A stretch of DNA of 64,000 bases from Pseudomonas sp. H1h (GCF_000633255.1 NZ_AYMJ01000018.1:372001-436000), one strand, 5' to 3'. Shown: positions 17,823-27,186, numbered from the stretch's first letter. Made by a program: numbers and translations. The notes: a model not told the origin generated them from the sequence alone.

Positions 17823-18386
17823 TCAGGCGGACAAGTGTTCGTACAGAATGGTCGCGCCGACGATCATCAACACCACGCCACCGACGATTTCCGCACGCTT
17901 GCCGACCACTGCGCCGAGTACCCGACCGAGCATCACGCCGATGGTCACCATGGTCATGGTCGCCAGGCCGATGGCCGCTGCGGCCACCCAGATATTCACG
18001 TCGACAAATGCCAGGCCGACGCCGACCGCGAGCGCGTCGATGCTGGTGGCGAACGCGGTGACCGCCAGAATCAGGAACGAGTGTTGACCGGGTTTTTCTT
18101 CTTCCTCGTCTTCGTGTTTGAGGCCGTTGTAGATCATGTGCAGACCGAGGATGACCAGCAGGGTGAAGGCGATCCAGTGGTCCCATTCGGCGACCCATCG
18201 AGTGGCGGCCTGGCCGATCAGCCACCCGATGATCGGGGTGATGGCTTCGATCACACCGAAGATCAGACCGGTGCGCAGTGCTTCGCTCAGACGCGGTTTG
18301 TGCAGGCTGGAGCCTTTGCCGATGGCCGCGGCGAACGCGTCCGTGGACATGGCCAGGGCGAGGAAAATGAGGGAAACAGGATTCAC
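17823..18386 (-). CDS. mntP: Manganese efflux pump MntP
   Basis: 187 aa, typical length. Two homologous halves each carry the conserved aspartate motif: [15 protein letters not shown] near residue 14 and [20 protein letters not shown] near residue 113. Six helices with an acidic loop [10 protein letters not shown] between halves. The pump exports Mn(II) from the cytoplasm. The long leader contains a yybP-ykoY riboswitch, which supports manganese-dependent induction. Confidence 0.95.
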   Translation of the reverse strand: MNPVSLIFLALAMSTDAFAAAIGKGSSLHKPRLSEALRTGLIFGVIEAITPIIGWLIGQAATRWVAEWDHWIAFTLLVILGLHMIYNGLKHEDEEEEKPGQHSFLILAVTAFATSIDALAVGVGLAFVDVNIWVAAAAIGLATMTMVTIGVMLGRVLGAVVGKRAEIVGGVVLMIVGATILYEHLSA

Positions 18387-18439
18387 GGGGGCATACTTCC
18401 AGTCGGGCTATGAGTCAACGACACAACCACACGCCCGAC

Positions 18440-18556
18440 TTTAGGCATGGATGTGTCGTCGGTCTCACCAACCAAAAGGTGTTCGCACCACGGCGTGTTG
18501 CCGAGAATGTTGATACGAACGCTTCCGAGGGACTCGGAAACAGGCTACTCCCCAAC
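18440..18556 (-). ncRNA. yybP-ykoY manganese riboswitch in mntP leader
   Basis: Read on the minus strand the leader has GGGGAGTAGCC near its start, a GAGTCCCTCGGAAGC hairpin, the conserved CGTATCAACATTCTCGG segment, and a GGTTGGTGAGACC closing helix. These are the hallmarks of the yybP-ykoY class, which senses Mn(II) and precedes mntP in enterobacteria. Edges are approximate. Confidence 0.85.
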
Positions 18557-18567
18557 GAGGCCCCGGA

Positions 18568-18599
18568 TCTTAATCGGGCAAATATGAAAATTTTGTCAA
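18568..18599 (-). promoter_or_regulatory. Probable sigma70 promoter of mntP
   Basis: On the minus strand TTGACA (complement of 18594-18599) is followed after about 18 bases by GATTAAGAT, a passable -10. The predicted start lies just before the riboswitch GGGGAGTAGC box. Confidence 0.5.
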
Positions 18600-18673
18600 A
18601 AGAGTCGAGCTGAAGAGGTCCACTCACCTTGAGCCTTCTGTGATCAGAATTTCCTGTAGCGAGCCATTGGATT

Positions 18674-20065
18674 TTAACTGGCCGATGTCAGGCCCTTGGG
18701 AACTTCGTTGATCCGCAACTCGGCACACAAACCGCCCTGCGCTCGGTTATACAACTGCAGCGAGCTGCCGATCTTGCTGACGATCATCTGCACGATCGCC
18801 AACCCGAGTCCGGCGCCATTGCCGTGGCCGTGGCTGTAGAAACGCTCGAACAGCCGCGCGTATTCCAATTCGTTGATTCCGGGCCCGGCGTCCTCGACGC
18901 TGATGTACACCGCACCGCCTGCCTGCGGTTGCACCTGCACCCGCACCTCGCTGCCGGGCGGGGCGAAATTCAGGGCGTTGGTCACCAGATTCTGCAGGGC
19001 GATGGCGAGGGCTACCGGGTCGGTTTCGATTGGACAGGGGTGCTCGCTGTCGAGGATCAGTTCGACGTCTTTTTCCAGGGCCAGCGGCGCCAGTTCGGCG
19101 AGCTCTTCGCGGACCAGTTCGGTCAGGTCCACCGCGCTGGTTTCGGGGTTGGCCAGGCGCGGTTCGATACGCGCCATGGTCAGCAATTGGCTGGCAATGC
19201 GCGTCGCCCGATCCACGGCGCTGACCAGATATTCCAGGGCTTCTTCGCGCTGTTGCGGGGTCGCGGCCAGTTGCGCGTTTTGCGCATGGATCCGCAGGAT
19301 CGCCAGTGGCGTGCGCAGTTCGTGCGCGGCGTCGGCGATGAAGCGGCGCTCGCGGGCCAACAGATTGTCGATCTGCTGCAACAGGCGATTGAGCGCGGTT
19401 TGCATCGGCTCCAGATCATGCGGCAGAGGGCTGAGGTGCAGCGGTTTCAGGGTTTCGGTGTCACGCCCGCGAATGCTCTGCGCCATGGCGCGCAGCGGTT
19501 GCAGGCCCCAGCCGATGGTCAGCCAGATCAGCGCGGCCAGCAACGGTACGCCGATCAGGCTCGGCCACAGCGTGTGGCCGACGATGCGCTCGATCAGGTC
19601 CTGGCGAATATCGTCGCGCTCGCCGACCCAGATCAGCAGCCCCTGTTGCGGATCCTTGAGCAGAAAGGCGCACCAGTCGCGGCCATTCTCCATCAGGTCA
19701 TGCGAGCCCGGAGTGGTCGGCGGCGCCGCGAGCTCCGGCGCCTCGGCCGAGCGCACCAGCAACTGCCCGTCGCTGCGCCAGACCTGAAAGGTCAGCCGGG
19801 TTTCGTAAGGGTGCGCAGCCTCGCCGTCGCCGACCCGGCTCATGGCTTCATCGAAGGCCTGATAGAGCCGGCTCCAGTCGTTGTCGCCCGGCGCGCGCTG
19901 GGCCAGCACGCCTTGCAACAGACGGGCACTTTGCGCCAACTGGGCATCGTAGACTTCTTCGATCTCATGGTGGCTGTCACGCAGCACCAGCCAACTGATC
20001 AGCACATCGCCGATCAACACCAGTATCAGCACCGGCACCAGAATCCGCGCACGGATGGAAATCAT
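18674..20065 (-). CDS. Sensor histidine kinase, QseC/PmrB-like
   Basis: 463 aa from MISIRARIL (20065), overlapping the response regulator stop by ATGA; an upstream open frame is spurious. Helix 1 at residues 8-28, periplasmic sensor about 30-165, helix 2 about 166-186, HAMP, then DAAHELRTPLAIL with phospho-acceptor His248, N box NLVTNALNFAPPG, and G boxes DAGPGI and GAGLGLAIVQMI. It senses an unknown envelope signal and pairs with the regulator upstream. Confidence 0.92.
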   Translation of the reverse strand: MISIRARILVPVLILVLIGDVLISWLVLRDSHHEIEEVYDAQLAQSARLLQGVLAQRAPGDNDWSRLYQAFDEAMSRVGDGEAAHPYETRLTFQVWRSDGQLLVRSAEAPELAAPPTTPGSHDLMENGRDWCAFLLKDPQQGLLIWVGERDDIRQDLIERIVGHTLWPSLIGVPLLAALIWLTIGWGLQPLRAMAQSIRGRDTETLKPLHLSPLPHDLEPMQTALNRLLQQIDNLLARERRFIADAAHELRTPLAILRIHAQNAQLAATPQQREEALEYLVSAVDRATRIASQLLTMARIEPRLANPETSAVDLTELVREELAELAPLALEKDVELILDSEHPCPIETDPVALAIALQNLVTNALNFAPPGSEVRVQVQPQAGGAVYISVEDAGPGINELEYARLFERFYSHGHGNGAGLGLAIVQMIVSKIGSSLQLYNRAQGGLCAELRINEVPKGLTSAS

Positions 20066-20724
20066 GCCTTGAGCTCCAGCACATAGCCGACACCGCGCAC
20101 GGTGCGGATCAACTCGGTCGAGAGCTTTTTGCGCAGGTTGTGGATCAGCACTTCGAGGGTGTTGCTCTCGACTCGTTCCTGCCAGCCATACAGCGCCCGG
20201 GACAGGCGTTCGCGAGTGACAACCTTGCCGGGGCGGGCCAGCAGTTGGTGCAACAGTTGATATTCCATCGGCGTCACCACCACCTCGTTGCCGTGCCAAC
20301 TGACCTGTTGCGTGACCGGGTCGAGGCACACTCCGGCATGCTCCAGCACCGGTTGCGCGCGGCCCTGACTGCGGCGCAACAGGGCACGGATACGCGCTTT
20401 CAATTCATCGACATCGAACGGCTTGATCAGGTAGTCGTCGGCACCGGCGTCCAGCCCGGCAATGCGTTCGGCGGTGCCGTCGCGGGCGGTGAGAATCAGC
20501 ACCGGCAGATCCAGTTGTTCGCCGCGCAGCCGTTGCAACAGCGCCAGGCCGTCGAGGCGCGGCAGGCCGAGGTCGAGCAGCAGCAGATCGAAGCTTTCAC
20601 TGCGCAGGGCGTGCAAGGCGCTGACCCCGTCCTGCAACCAGTCGAGGGTGTAGCCTTCGCTGCCGAGGGCAACGCGAATGCCTTGGCCGAGGGCGCGATC
20701 ATCTTCGACCAGCAGTAGGCGCAT
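20062..20724 (-). CDS. OmpR-family response regulator, QseB/PmrA-like
   Basis: 220 aa from MRLLLVEDD (20724). Receiver with acidic pair ED at 7-9, phospho-acceptor Asp51 (LLLLDLGLP) and Lys in LIKPFD. Winged-helix domain ends ESNTLEVLIHNLRKKLSTELIRTVRGVGYVLE. Coupled to the kinase gene and divergent from the PepSY gene, which is a likely target. Confidence 0.93.
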   Translation of the reverse strand: MRLLLVEDDRALGQGIRVALGSEGYTLDWLQDGVSALHALRSESFDLLLLDLGLPRLDGLALLQRLRGEQLDLPVLILTARDGTAERIAGLDAGADDYLIKPFDVDELKARIRALLRRSQGRAQPVLEHAGVCLDPVTQQVSWHGNEVVVTPMEYQLLHQLLARPGKVVTRERLSRALYGWQERVESNTLEVLIHNLRKKLSTELIRTVRGVGYVLELKA

Positions 20725-20831
20725 AGTGGATTCTCTTGCAGAAACAGGGCGGGTGACCGGCCGCATCATGCCGCTGCGCAGCCGGCTGTGGCAGCTCACC
20801 CGACGGGAAAGATGTAACGACTCGTTGCCAA

Positions 20832-20847
20832 CTAAGCTTTCACTAAG
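20832..20847. promoter_or_regulatory. Direct repeat CTAAG-N6-CTAAG, candidate response-regulator site
   Basis: Two CTAAG copies start 11 bases apart (20832 and 20843) in the 170-base gap between the divergent regulator and PepSY genes. One-turn direct repeats of this CTTAG/CTTAA type are bound by PmrA/QseB-like regulators. Inference from pattern and position. Confidence 0.45.
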
Positions 20848-20894
20848 GTTGCTTTTGCACAGTGAGGCCTTCCCCATCGAGCGAGAGTGTTTCC

Positions 20895-21161
20895 ATGCGC
20901 AAACTTCTGCTGTTGTCCCTGATCGTTGCCAGCCCGTTGGCCGTCGCCGGCCCGCAATGCACCAGTGCCGAACGCTCGCAATGGCAAGACCAGAAAGCCT
21001 TTCAGGAGCAGCTCAAGGCCCAAGGCTACGAAATCAGCAAGTTCAAGGTCACCGACGGCAACTGCTACGAGATCTATGGCTTTGACAAGGACAAGCGCAA
21101 GGTCGAGATCTACCACGACCCGGTCAGTGGCAAAGCGGTGAAGACCGAGATCAAGGGCTGA
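20895..21161 (+). CDS. PepSY domain periplasmic protein
   Basis: 88 aa from ATG 20895. A signal peptide (MRKLLLLSLIVASPLAVA) is followed by one PepSY unit: FQEQLKAQGYEISKFKVTDGNCYEIYGFDKDKRKVEIYHDPVSGKAVK. Cys pairs in PQCTS and GNCYE may form a disulfide. Its stop overlaps the start of the cytochrome gene (TGATG), so the two are coupled. Such small PepSY proteins often sit beside two-component systems. Confidence 0.88.
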   Translation: MRKLLLLSLIVASPLAVAGPQCTSAERSQWQDQKAFQEQLKAQGYEISKFKVTDGNCYEIYGFDKDKRKVEIYHDPVSGKAVKTEIKG

Positions 21162-21706
21162 TGCCGAGCGCGTCCCTGCGCCTGTGGGACCCCGTGGTGC
21201 GGCTGTTTCATCTGTCCATCGCGGGCGTCTTCGTCGCCAATTATTTCTTCAATGAAGCGGGGGACGACTGGCACGTCTGGCTCGGCTATTACGCGATGGG
21301 CTGGCTGCTGGTCCGACTGCTGTGGGGCTTTGTCGGGCCGCGCAGTGCGCGCTGGGCGGATTTCTGGCCGACGCCGGCGCGGCTGATCGCCCATGCGCGT
21401 TCGCTGATTGCCGGCAGGCCCGAGCATCGCCTCGGGCATTCGCCGATTGGCGCGCTGGTGATGATTCTGATGCTGCTGGCGATGTTCACTGCTGGCGCAA
21501 GCGGCTGGGCCATGGAAGAGGTCGACGCCTTATGGGGCGCCGACTGGCCGTTGCAGGTGCACGAAACCGCGGTCGACACCTTGCTGGTGCTGGTGTGTCT
21601 GCATATCGCTGCCGCGCTGTTCGAGAGTTTTCTGGTTCGCGACAACTTGCCGTTGTCGATGCTCACGGGACGCCGTCGCCGCTTGCCGGACGATCCGACG
21701 TGCTGA
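21161..21706 (+). CDS. Cytochrome b561-type membrane protein
   Basis: 181 aa with four hydrophobic helices and haem-ligand histidines in LWDPVVRLFHLSIAG, HVWLGYYAMGWLLVRLLWGFVGP, and DTLLVLVCLHIAAALFESFL. It belongs to the di-haem cytochrome b/b6 group that accepts quinol electrons. Coupled to the PepSY gene, a pair often seen together; the electron acceptor is unknown. Confidence 0.88.
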   Translation: MPSASLRLWDPVVRLFHLSIAGVFVANYFFNEAGDDWHVWLGYYAMGWLLVRLLWGFVGPRSARWADFWPTPARLIAHARSLIAGRPEHRLGHSPIGALVMILMLLAMFTAGASGWAMEEVDALWGADWPLQVHETAVDTLLVLVCLHIAAALFESFLVRDNLPLSMLTGRRRRLPDDPTC

Positions 21707-21757
21707 CAAGGATGTTTTGCCGATGACCCTCCATCCTGTCCTTGCCGTGAGTCCACT

Positions 21758-23053
21758 ATGCGTGCGCTGTCCTATCGCTTGAAACTGACCCTTGGCGGAC
21801 TGGCCGTGTGCCTGATTTTCTCGGGTGCCTGGCGCAGTCACCCGGCCCATGTACTGGCGCCGTTTGCCGTGACGACGCCGCGGGTCGATGCGTCGTTGCA
21901 GACGCCGGAACCGCTGTACAACAGCCGCTTCGTCTCCTCGCAATTGAATGATTTCGTGCATTCGTCGTCGGTCACGGCGCTGCCGGGCGGCGACCTGATG
22001 GCGGTGTGGTTTGCCGGCTCCCGCGAGGGCGCTGCCGACGTGCAGATCCGCACCGCGCGTTACGACGCCGACACGGCGGAATGGGGCGCCGAGCAAGTGC
22101 TGGCCACCCGCGAATCGACCCGCGACGGCACCCGGCGTTACATCCGCAAACTGGGCAACCCGGTGATTGCCCTCGCGCCGGATCAGCGCCTGTGGATGTT
22201 TTACGTGTCAGTGTCCGTGGGGGGCTGGGCCACCAGCGCGATCAACGTGATGGTCTCCGATGATTTCGGGCGCAACTGGACGGCGCCACGGCAGTTGATC
22301 ACGTCGCCTTTTTTCAACATCAGCACGCTGGTGCGCGCGGCGCCGGTGTTTCATGCCGACGGTTCGATCGGCCTGCCGGTGTATCACGAGTTCATGGGCA
22401 AATTCGCCGAGTATCTGTACCTGAGCGCAGACGGCGCGGTGATCGACAAATTCCGCATCAGCCGTGGCAAGCATTCGTTGCAGCCGACCATCGTGCCGCT
22501 GGACGGGCGACGTGCAGTGGCGATGCTGCGCTATGCCGGCGAGACCCATCATCGGGTGCTGGCCAGCCGCACCGAGGATGCCGGGCAGACCTGGAGCGAG
22601 CCGTACCCGTTGGAGCCGGCCAATCCCAACTCGTCGCTGGCGGCGGTGGGCACCGATGACAACGGTCTGCTGGTGGCGCTGAACGATCTGCAGGACGGAC
22701 GCTTCAAGCTCAGCCTGTACGGCACCGATGCCGACCTGAATCACTGGCGTAATGTGATCGAACTTGATCAGTCGCCCGACCCGCTCGGCCAACCGTTCGC
22801 CCCGCAAGCCTACAAGGCGATCATCGGCGAAGGCTTTCGCGCCTCCAGCGGTGCCCGACGCTTGCCGCTGGAACAGCGCTTTCTGAGCAATCTGGATTAC
22901 CGGGTGTGCAAGCCGCAGGGCTGTGATTTCGAGTACGAATATCCGTACTTCAGCCGGGGCAGCGACGGGCTGTATCACCTGGTGTATTCGTGGAACAACA
23001 CCTTCATCAAACACGTCAGCTTCAATGAAGCCTGGCTGGCGGAGCGCCTGTGA
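21758..23053 (+). CDS. BNR-repeat sialidase-like protein
   Basis: 431 aa. An N-terminal signal/anchor helix (LKLTLGGLAVCLIFSGAW) directs it out of the cytoplasm. Asp-box repeats are visible: SDDFGRNWTAP and TEDAGQTWSEP. FAGSREGAADVQIRTARYD and the RxL-type segment IRKLGNPVIAL match exo-sialidase-like six-bladed propellers. The true substrate is probably an envelope glycan rather than sialic acid. It overlaps the next gene (TGATG). Confidence 0.82.
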   Translation: MRALSYRLKLTLGGLAVCLIFSGAWRSHPAHVLAPFAVTTPRVDASLQTPEPLYNSRFVSSQLNDFVHSSSVTALPGGDLMAVWFAGSREGAADVQIRTARYDADTAEWGAEQVLATRESTRDGTRRYIRKLGNPVIALAPDQRLWMFYVSVSVGGWATSAINVMVSDDFGRNWTAPRQLITSPFFNISTLVRAAPVFHADGSIGLPVYHEFMGKFAEYLYLSADGAVIDKFRISRGKHSLQPTIVPLDGRRAVAMLRYAGETHHRVLASRTEDAGQTWSEPYPLEPANPNSSLAAVGTDDNGLLVALNDLQDGRFKLSLYGTDADLNHWRNVIELDQSPDPLGQPFAPQAYKAIIGEGFRASSGARRLPLEQRFLSNLDYRVCKPQGCDFEYEYPYFSRGSDGLYHLVYSWNNTFIKHVSFNEAWLAERL

Positions 23054-23664
23054 TGCTGTTTCTCTGGCAAGCCCATTTGACTTTCATCCTGCTCGGTTTC
23101 GTCCTGCTGGGTTCGATGCACTGCACGCAACGCTGGCGTCCGTGGCTGCTGCCGGTACTGGCGGCGGTCAGTTTCATTCCGGTCGGTGATCTGCCTGTGG
23201 CGGCGTACCTGCGCAGTTTTACCGACGATCTGGCGATCACCACCCTGGTGTTGCTCGGCTGGGCCAGTCTGGTCCGGCTCGGCGTCGTAAGGAAGCAGGC
23301 ACTGTCGGCGCGGGTTCAGGTGCTGGTGCTGTTTGCCGTGCTGGCCGCGTTGTTGTATCCGGCGACGATGGGCCTGACGTATGTCGATCCGTACCGCTGG
23401 GGCTTCAACCCACGGCCGCTGATCGTCGCTATCGGCCTGCTGACGCTGGCGTTGTTGTGGCTGGGCAATGCGTTGGCAGTCTTGATGCTCGCGCTGGGTA
23501 CGCTGGCCTTTGCGCTGCGACTCAAGGCCTCGGAAAACTATTGGGATTACCTGATCGATCCGCTCCTGGCGGGTTATTGCCTGGTGGCCGGTGCGACGCT
23601 GTGCCTGCGCGAGGTCTGGCGTTTGCTGCGACCTGTACCGGCGGCCCCGACATCTTCTATCTGA
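23053..23664 (+). CDS. Integral membrane protein of unknown function
   Basis: 203 aa with about six hydrophobic helices (LTFILLGFVLLGSM, LLPVLAAVSFI, LAITTLVLLGWASL, VLVLFAVLAALLYPA, LIVAIGLLTLALLWLGNALAVLMLALGTLAFAL). Start taken at 23053, overlapping the sialidase-like stop. It sits between the sialidase-like and sulfatase genes in one apparent transcript, so a role in the same envelope process is inferred. No motif known to me. Confidence 0.75.
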   Translation: MLFLWQAHLTFILLGFVLLGSMHCTQRWRPWLLPVLAAVSFIPVGDLPVAAYLRSFTDDLAITTLVLLGWASLVRLGVVRKQALSARVQVLVLFAVLAALLYPATMGLTYVDPYRWGFNPRPLIVAIGLLTLALLWLGNALAVLMLALGTLAFALRLKASENYWDYLIDPLLAGYCLVAGATLCLREVWRLLRPVPAAPTSSI

Positions 23665-23683
23665 ACCAATGACACAGAGGTCA

Positions 23684-25714
23684 ATGATGGGCTGGTTGCA
23701 ATCGCGCCGCCTGCGCTACGGCGTGGGTGCGGCAGGTTTGGCGTTCTTGTTGTTTGCTGTGCTCAGGCTGGTATTCGTGCTGGGATTTTCCGGGATCGCG
23801 CCCGGCGAGTTCATCGATAATCCGGCGCTGCGCGAAACCCTGGGCATCGGCTTGCGCCTCGATCTGCGTCTGGCGGTGTTGCTGATATTGCCGTTGGCGC
23901 TGCTGGCCTGGCTGCCACGCTGGAACCTCACGCGCCTGCCTTGGTTGCGCGTGCTGGTGCGGGTTTACTGGTTGCTGGCGCTCGGTGCGGTGGGCCTGCT
24001 GTACATCATCGATTTCGGCCATTACGCCTACCTCGGCGTGCGGATCAACGCTACGGTGCTGCGTTTTCTGGACGACGCGCAGATCTCGCAGCAGATGGTG
24101 TGGGAAACCTATCCGGTGGTGTGGATCGCCCTTGGCTGGCTGGCGACACTGGGCCTGTGGTTCTACGGCTTTCTAGCGCTGGAGCGTCTGACGCTGGCCC
24201 GTGAACCCAAGGTCATCCGTCGTTCGTCGCTGGCACTGGGTGCAGGGTTGGGTGTGGTCGCGGTGCTGCTGGCATTGCTCGGCCGGGTGGAAAATCTCAA
24301 TCTGGAAAATCCGGTGCCGCTGCGCTGGAGCGATGCGTTTTTTTCCGGCAACGGCCAGATCGCCGCGGTGGGCCTGAACCCGGTGCTGTTCCTGTACGAC
24401 ACGCTCAAGGCCGGGCAGGCGCAGTTCGATGAGCAGCAAGTGCGCGAACATTACCCGGTGGTGGCGCGGTATCTGGGAGTGGACCAGCCTAATGCGCAGA
24501 CCCTGACTTTCGAGCGTCAGCAAGCCGTGCAGCCGTATCAGCTGAAGGGCACGCCGAACGTGATGTTCGTCATGCTCGAATCGCTCGGCACCAGCGCCGT
24601 CGGCGCCTACGGCAACCCGCTGAACCCGACGCCGAACCTCGATCAATTGGCGGCCCGCAGCTGGTTCTTCAAGCACTTTTATGTGCCGGTCACCGGCACT
24701 GCGAAAACCGTGTGGGCGAGTATCACCGGGGTGCCGGACGTTACCCGTCGCGAAACCGCGACGCGCCATCCGCTGATCACCCGCCAGCACACGCTGATCA
24801 ATGCGTTCAGCGATTACCAGAAGCTCTACATGATCGGCGGCAATGCCGGCTGGGCCAATATCAATGCGCTGATCCAGCAAAGCATCGATGGCGTGCGCTT
24901 GTATCAGGAGAGCGACTGGCGTTCGCCGCTGGTGGACGTGTGGGGGATTTCCGATCTGGATCTGTTCAAGGAGAGCGACCGGATCTTGCGCGATCTGCCG
25001 AAGGACCGACCGTTCTTTGCCTACGTGCAAACCTCGGGCAACCATCGGCCGTTCACCATTCCCAAGGATAACGACGGTTTTCAGATCAGCAATCTGTCGC
25101 TGGAACAGGTGCAGGCCGCCGGTTCGCGCAGCGTCGAGCAGTACAACGCGGTGCGCCTGCTGGATTTCAACATCGGCAAGTTGATGGAGCTGGCCAGGGC
25201 GGGTGGCTATTACGACAACACGATTTTTGTGTTCTTCGGCGACCACAACACGCGCATCAGTCAGATCCCGCACATGCCGCCCGCGTTCGAGCTATTGGGT
25301 CTGGAAAGCAATCATGTGCCGATGCTGATTCACGCACCGGGGCTGCTGGCGCCCAGGGTTATCGAGGACGCGGTGGGGCTGGCAGATCTGTTGCCGACCG
25401 TGGCGGGGATGGCCGGCATACCGTTTCGCAACGGCGCAATGGGCCGCGATGTCCAGCAACCTGCACCGGAAGGTGAGCGTGTGGTGCCGCTGGTGTTGCG
25501 CGAGGGGACGTTCCCGTTGATTGGCGGGGTGACTAAGGATTTCCTGCTGCAGATGGAGCATGACGGCAGTTTACCGACGCTGCATGACCTGGCATCGAAT
25601 ACGCCGCTGGATAACGTGGCGGAGCACAACCCGCAGGAGTTCCAGCGTCTACTGGAATTGACGCGGGGGCTGCACGAGAGCGCGCGGCTGATGCTGTATC
25701 GCAACGTGCGCTGA
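23684..25714 (+). CDS. LTA synthase-like membrane sulfatase/phosphotransferase
   Basis: About 676 aa from 23684 (AGAGG upstream); 23669 and 23687 are alternatives. Five N-terminal helices (to about residue 170) precede an alkaline-phosphatase-fold domain facing the periplasm: NVMFVMLESLGTSAVGAYGNPLNPTPNLDQLA, the nucleophile region TGTAKTVWASITGVPD (Thr), SGNHRPFTIP, and FFGDHNTRIS with metal-binding Asp-His. The fold is shared by LtaS, OpgB and EptA-type enzymes that move phosphoglycerol or phosphoethanolamine onto glycans. In a Gram-negative, OpgB-like glucan modification is the likeliest role. Confidence 0.85.
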   Translation: MMGWLQSRRLRYGVGAAGLAFLLFAVLRLVFVLGFSGIAPGEFIDNPALRETLGIGLRLDLRLAVLLILPLALLAWLPRWNLTRLPWLRVLVRVYWLLALGAVGLLYIIDFGHYAYLGVRINATVLRFLDDAQISQQMVWETYPVVWIALGWLATLGLWFYGFLALERLTLAREPKVIRRSSLALGAGLGVVAVLLALLGRVENLNLENPVPLRWSDAFFSGNGQIAAVGLNPVLFLYDTLKAGQAQFDEQQVREHYPVVARYLGVDQPNAQTLTFERQQAVQPYQLKGTPNVMFVMLESLGTSAVGAYGNPLNPTPNLDQLAARSWFFKHFYVPVTGTAKTVWASITGVPDVTRRETATRHPLITRQHTLINAFSDYQKLYMIGGNAGWANINALIQQSIDGVRLYQESDWRSPLVDVWGISDLDLFKESDRILRDLPKDRPFFAYVQTSGNHRPFTIPKDNDGFQISNLSLEQVQAAGSRSVEQYNAVRLLDFNIGKLMELARAGGYYDNTIFVFFGDHNTRISQIPHMPPAFELLGLESNHVPMLIHAPGLLAPRVIEDAVGLADLLPTVAGMAGIPFRNGAMGRDVQQPAPEGERVVPLVLREGTFPLIGGVTKDFLLQMEHDGSLPTLHDLASNTPLDNVAEHNPQEFQRLLELTRGLHESARLMLYRNVR

Positions 25715-25743
25715 CCAGGCGGGCGCCCGGTCAGCGCGGCGTG

Positions 25744-26562
25744 TTAGCGGTTCAGGAAGCCCAGCAGGTCTTCATTCAGTGCCTGGGCATGCGTCACGGC
25801 AAAGCCATGAGGTGCGCCGGCGTAGACTTTCAGCTCGGCGCCTTTGATCAGCGCCGCCGCCTGCTTGCCGGTGGTTTCGAACGGCACGATCTGATCGCCG
25901 TCACCGTGGATCACCAGGGTCGGTACGTCGATTTTCGCCATGTCCGGGCGGAAGTCGGTTTCCGAGAACGCAGTGACGCAATCCACGGTGCCTTTCAACG
26001 AGGCCAGCAGGGCGACGTTCAGGGTTTGCGTCAGCACGCCGTCGGAGACAGTCTGGCCCTGATGGGTGCCGTAGAACGGCGCGGCGAAGTCGGCGATGAA
26101 TTGCGCGCGATCCTTGAGCAGGCCGGCCTTGATCCCGTCAAACACCGCCGTGTCGACGCCTTGCGGGTAGTCGACTTTTTTGCCGAACAGCGGCGTCACC
26201 GCGCCCAGCAGCACCAGACCGGCAACGCGTTCGCTGCCGTGGCGGGCGATGTAGCGGCTGACGTCGCCGCCGCCCATGGAGAAGCCGACCAACGTGACCT
26301 CGCGCAGGTCCAGGTGCTGGATCAGCTGCGCGATGTCATCGGCAAAGGTGTCGTAGTCGTAGCCGTTCCACGGTTGATCGGAGCGCCCGAAACCGCGGCG
26401 GTCGAAGGCAATTGTGCGGTAGCCGCGACTGCTCAGGTACTCCATCTGGTATTCCCACATGTCGGCGTCCAGCGGCCAGCCATGGCTGAACAGCACGGGT
26501 TTGCCGCTGCCCCAATCCTTGAAATAGATCTCGGTGCCGTCGTCGGTGGTGAATGTGCTCAT
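25744..26562 (-). CDS. Alpha/beta hydrolase, non-haem chloroperoxidase type
   Basis: 272 aa from MSTFTTDDGTEIYFKDWG (26562, AAGGAG upstream); the longer open frame is antisense to the HxlR gene. Oxyanion HGWPLD, nucleophile elbow GFSMGGG (Ser near 97), acid in VIHGDGDQIVPF, and His in PHGFAVTH. The arylesterase/perhydrolase family. Divergent from the HxlR regulator, which probably controls it. Confidence 0.93.
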   Translation of the reverse strand: MSTFTTDDGTEIYFKDWGSGKPVLFSHGWPLDADMWEYQMEYLSSRGYRTIAFDRRGFGRSDQPWNGYDYDTFADDIAQLIQHLDLREVTLVGFSMGGGDVSRYIARHGSERVAGLVLLGAVTPLFGKKVDYPQGVDTAVFDGIKAGLLKDRAQFIADFAAPFYGTHQGQTVSDGVLTQTLNVALLASLKGTVDCVTAFSETDFRPDMAKIDVPTLVIHGDGDQIVPFETTGKQAAALIKGAELKVYAGAPHGFAVTHAQALNEDLLGFLNR

Positions 26563-26736
26563 GGAAACTCCTTGCTTGAGTGGGCGTTCGGGAGGGACTT
26601 TGAAAGCAGGATTGACTATCCGCGCAATCGAACGTCGCCACTTGTATGCAGGTGCTGCGCTGTCGGCGTGGGGTTCTTTTGCGCGAGCACAGTTGTAAGA
26701 TGCAACCACACGCCAGGATTGAAGGAGATACCCCCT

Positions 26737-27186
26737 GTGAAGCGCAAAAGCCTGCACGGCAACGCTTGCCCGGTCGCCCGCACGCTGGACCTGATCGGCG
26801 ACTGGTGGTCGCTGCTGATCATCCGCGATGCGCTGGAGGGCATTCGTCGCTTCAGTGATTTCCAGAAGAACCTCGAAATCGCCAAGAACATGCTCAGTGC
26901 CCGGCTCAAGGGCCTGGTGGAGCAGGGGATTCTGCAAACGGTGCCGGCCGCCGATGGCGGTGCCTATAAGGAATACGTGCTGACCGAGCGCGGCAAAGCC
27001 TTGCAGACGGTGATTGTTGCGCTATCGCAATGGGGTGGCGAGCACATGTACGCGCCGGGGGAGGCGGGTTCGGTGATGGTCGATGCGCAGCAGCGTCAGC
27101 CGATCAGGAAGCTGGAATTGCGTTCGGCCGACGGCCGTCTGCTGGCACCGCAAGAGGTGGCGACGCAACTGGGCGTTGTGCACTGA
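26737..27186 (+). CDS. HxlR family transcriptional regulator
   Basis: 149 aa from GTG 26737 with AAGGAG 10 bases upstream. The HxlR signature CPVARTLDLIGDWWSLLIIRDALEGIRRFSDFQKNLEIAKNMLSARLKGLVEQGIL spans residues 10-70, with a Cys near the N-terminus that serves as a redox/electrophile sensor in some relatives. Divergent from the hydrolase gene with a 174-base gap. Confidence 0.92.
   Translation: MKRKSLHGNACPVARTLDLIGDWWSLLIIRDALEGIRRFSDFQKNLEIAKNMLSARLKGLVEQGILQTVPAADGGAYKEYVLTERGKALQTVIVALSQWGGEHMYAPGEAGSVMVDAQQRQPIRKLELRSADGRLLAPQEVATQLGVVH

Noticed and set aside
20066-20329. 88-codon N-terminal extension of the histidine kinase
   Set aside because: Lies antisense to the response regulator and lacks kinase-like features; the ATGA overlap supports the later start.
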